Source of the DNA: RUG563 sp964423675
GTDB lineage: Bacteria; Bacillota; Clostridia; Christensenellales; Aristaeellaceae
NCBI GenBank assembly: GCA_964423675.1
Contig: CAYRFP010000068.1
Coordinates: 1 to 6,529, forward strand
DNA: 6,529 nt
Reading direction: 5' to 3'
Below are positions 6,514 through 6,529 of this stretch, piece by piece; positions within the stretch are counted from its first letter, which is position 1; each line of letters opens with the position of its first letter. The notes below the pieces were generated by a model. That model did not search any database and was not told the DNA's origin. It saw only the letters and a program-made list of their open reading frames with translations. The position numbers were made by a program, and so were the translations under genes.

Positions 6514-6529
6514 GAGTGACGTCCTCAAG

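Noticed and set aside
1..6529. CRISPR array, tRNA, rRNA, riboswitch or insertion sequence
   Set aside because: No regularly spaced repeats, cloverleaf, conserved rRNA stretch, known riboswitch pattern or transposase frame was found on either strand by eye.

Overview
The window reads as a piece of a Bacillota chromosome, most likely a gut-type member of Clostridia. This is inferred from the strong AAGGAGG-like ribosome binding sites, the sigma-A type promoters, the style of the MATE, GH13 and RecG proteins, and the moderately high GC of the right-hand part. No rRNA or tRNA gene is present to anchor taxonomy. The two ends differ in composition. Hand counts of single 60-base lines give about 32-45% GC around the marR gene at the left, and up to about 70% inside recG at the right.

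Left block (1 to about 853, minus strand, AT-richer). A MarR-family regulator gene has a textbook promoter and a palindromic operator sitting on the predicted transcription start. Next comes the wreck of a MATE efflux-pump gene: only its start codon region and its last ~70 codons survive, joined out of frame. Then comes the start of a DUF5131 (phage Gp37/Gp68-like) protein with a radical-SAM-type cysteine motif, running off the window edge. This looks like a MarR-controlled efflux operon that has lost its pump by internal deletion but kept its regulator and downstream gene.

Middle block (854-2683). An intergenic stretch carries two terminator-like hairpins. A complete MATE transporter gene follows on the minus strand, with its own consensus promoter and an inverted repeat at the predicted start of its mRNA. 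About 195 bases separate it from a divergently transcribed block on the plus strand.

Right block (2684-6441, plus strand). A GH13 maltodextrin-hydrolase-type gene is followed by recG, with an ATGA start/stop overlap. The GH13 gene has all catalytic motifs but is interrupted by one in-frame TAA. The TAA falls where the family normally has Tyr, and beside a tight cluster of other substitutions at normally conserved positions. Either the gene is a very recent pseudogene or this stretch of the sequence is wrong. recG looks intact, but its start lacks a good ribosome binding site and probably depends on translational coupling with the GH13 gene.

I see no CRISPR array, insertion sequence, tRNA or clear new defence system. 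The best leads are the GH13 mutation cluster, the pump-less MarR operon and the DUF5131 gene continuing beyond base 1.
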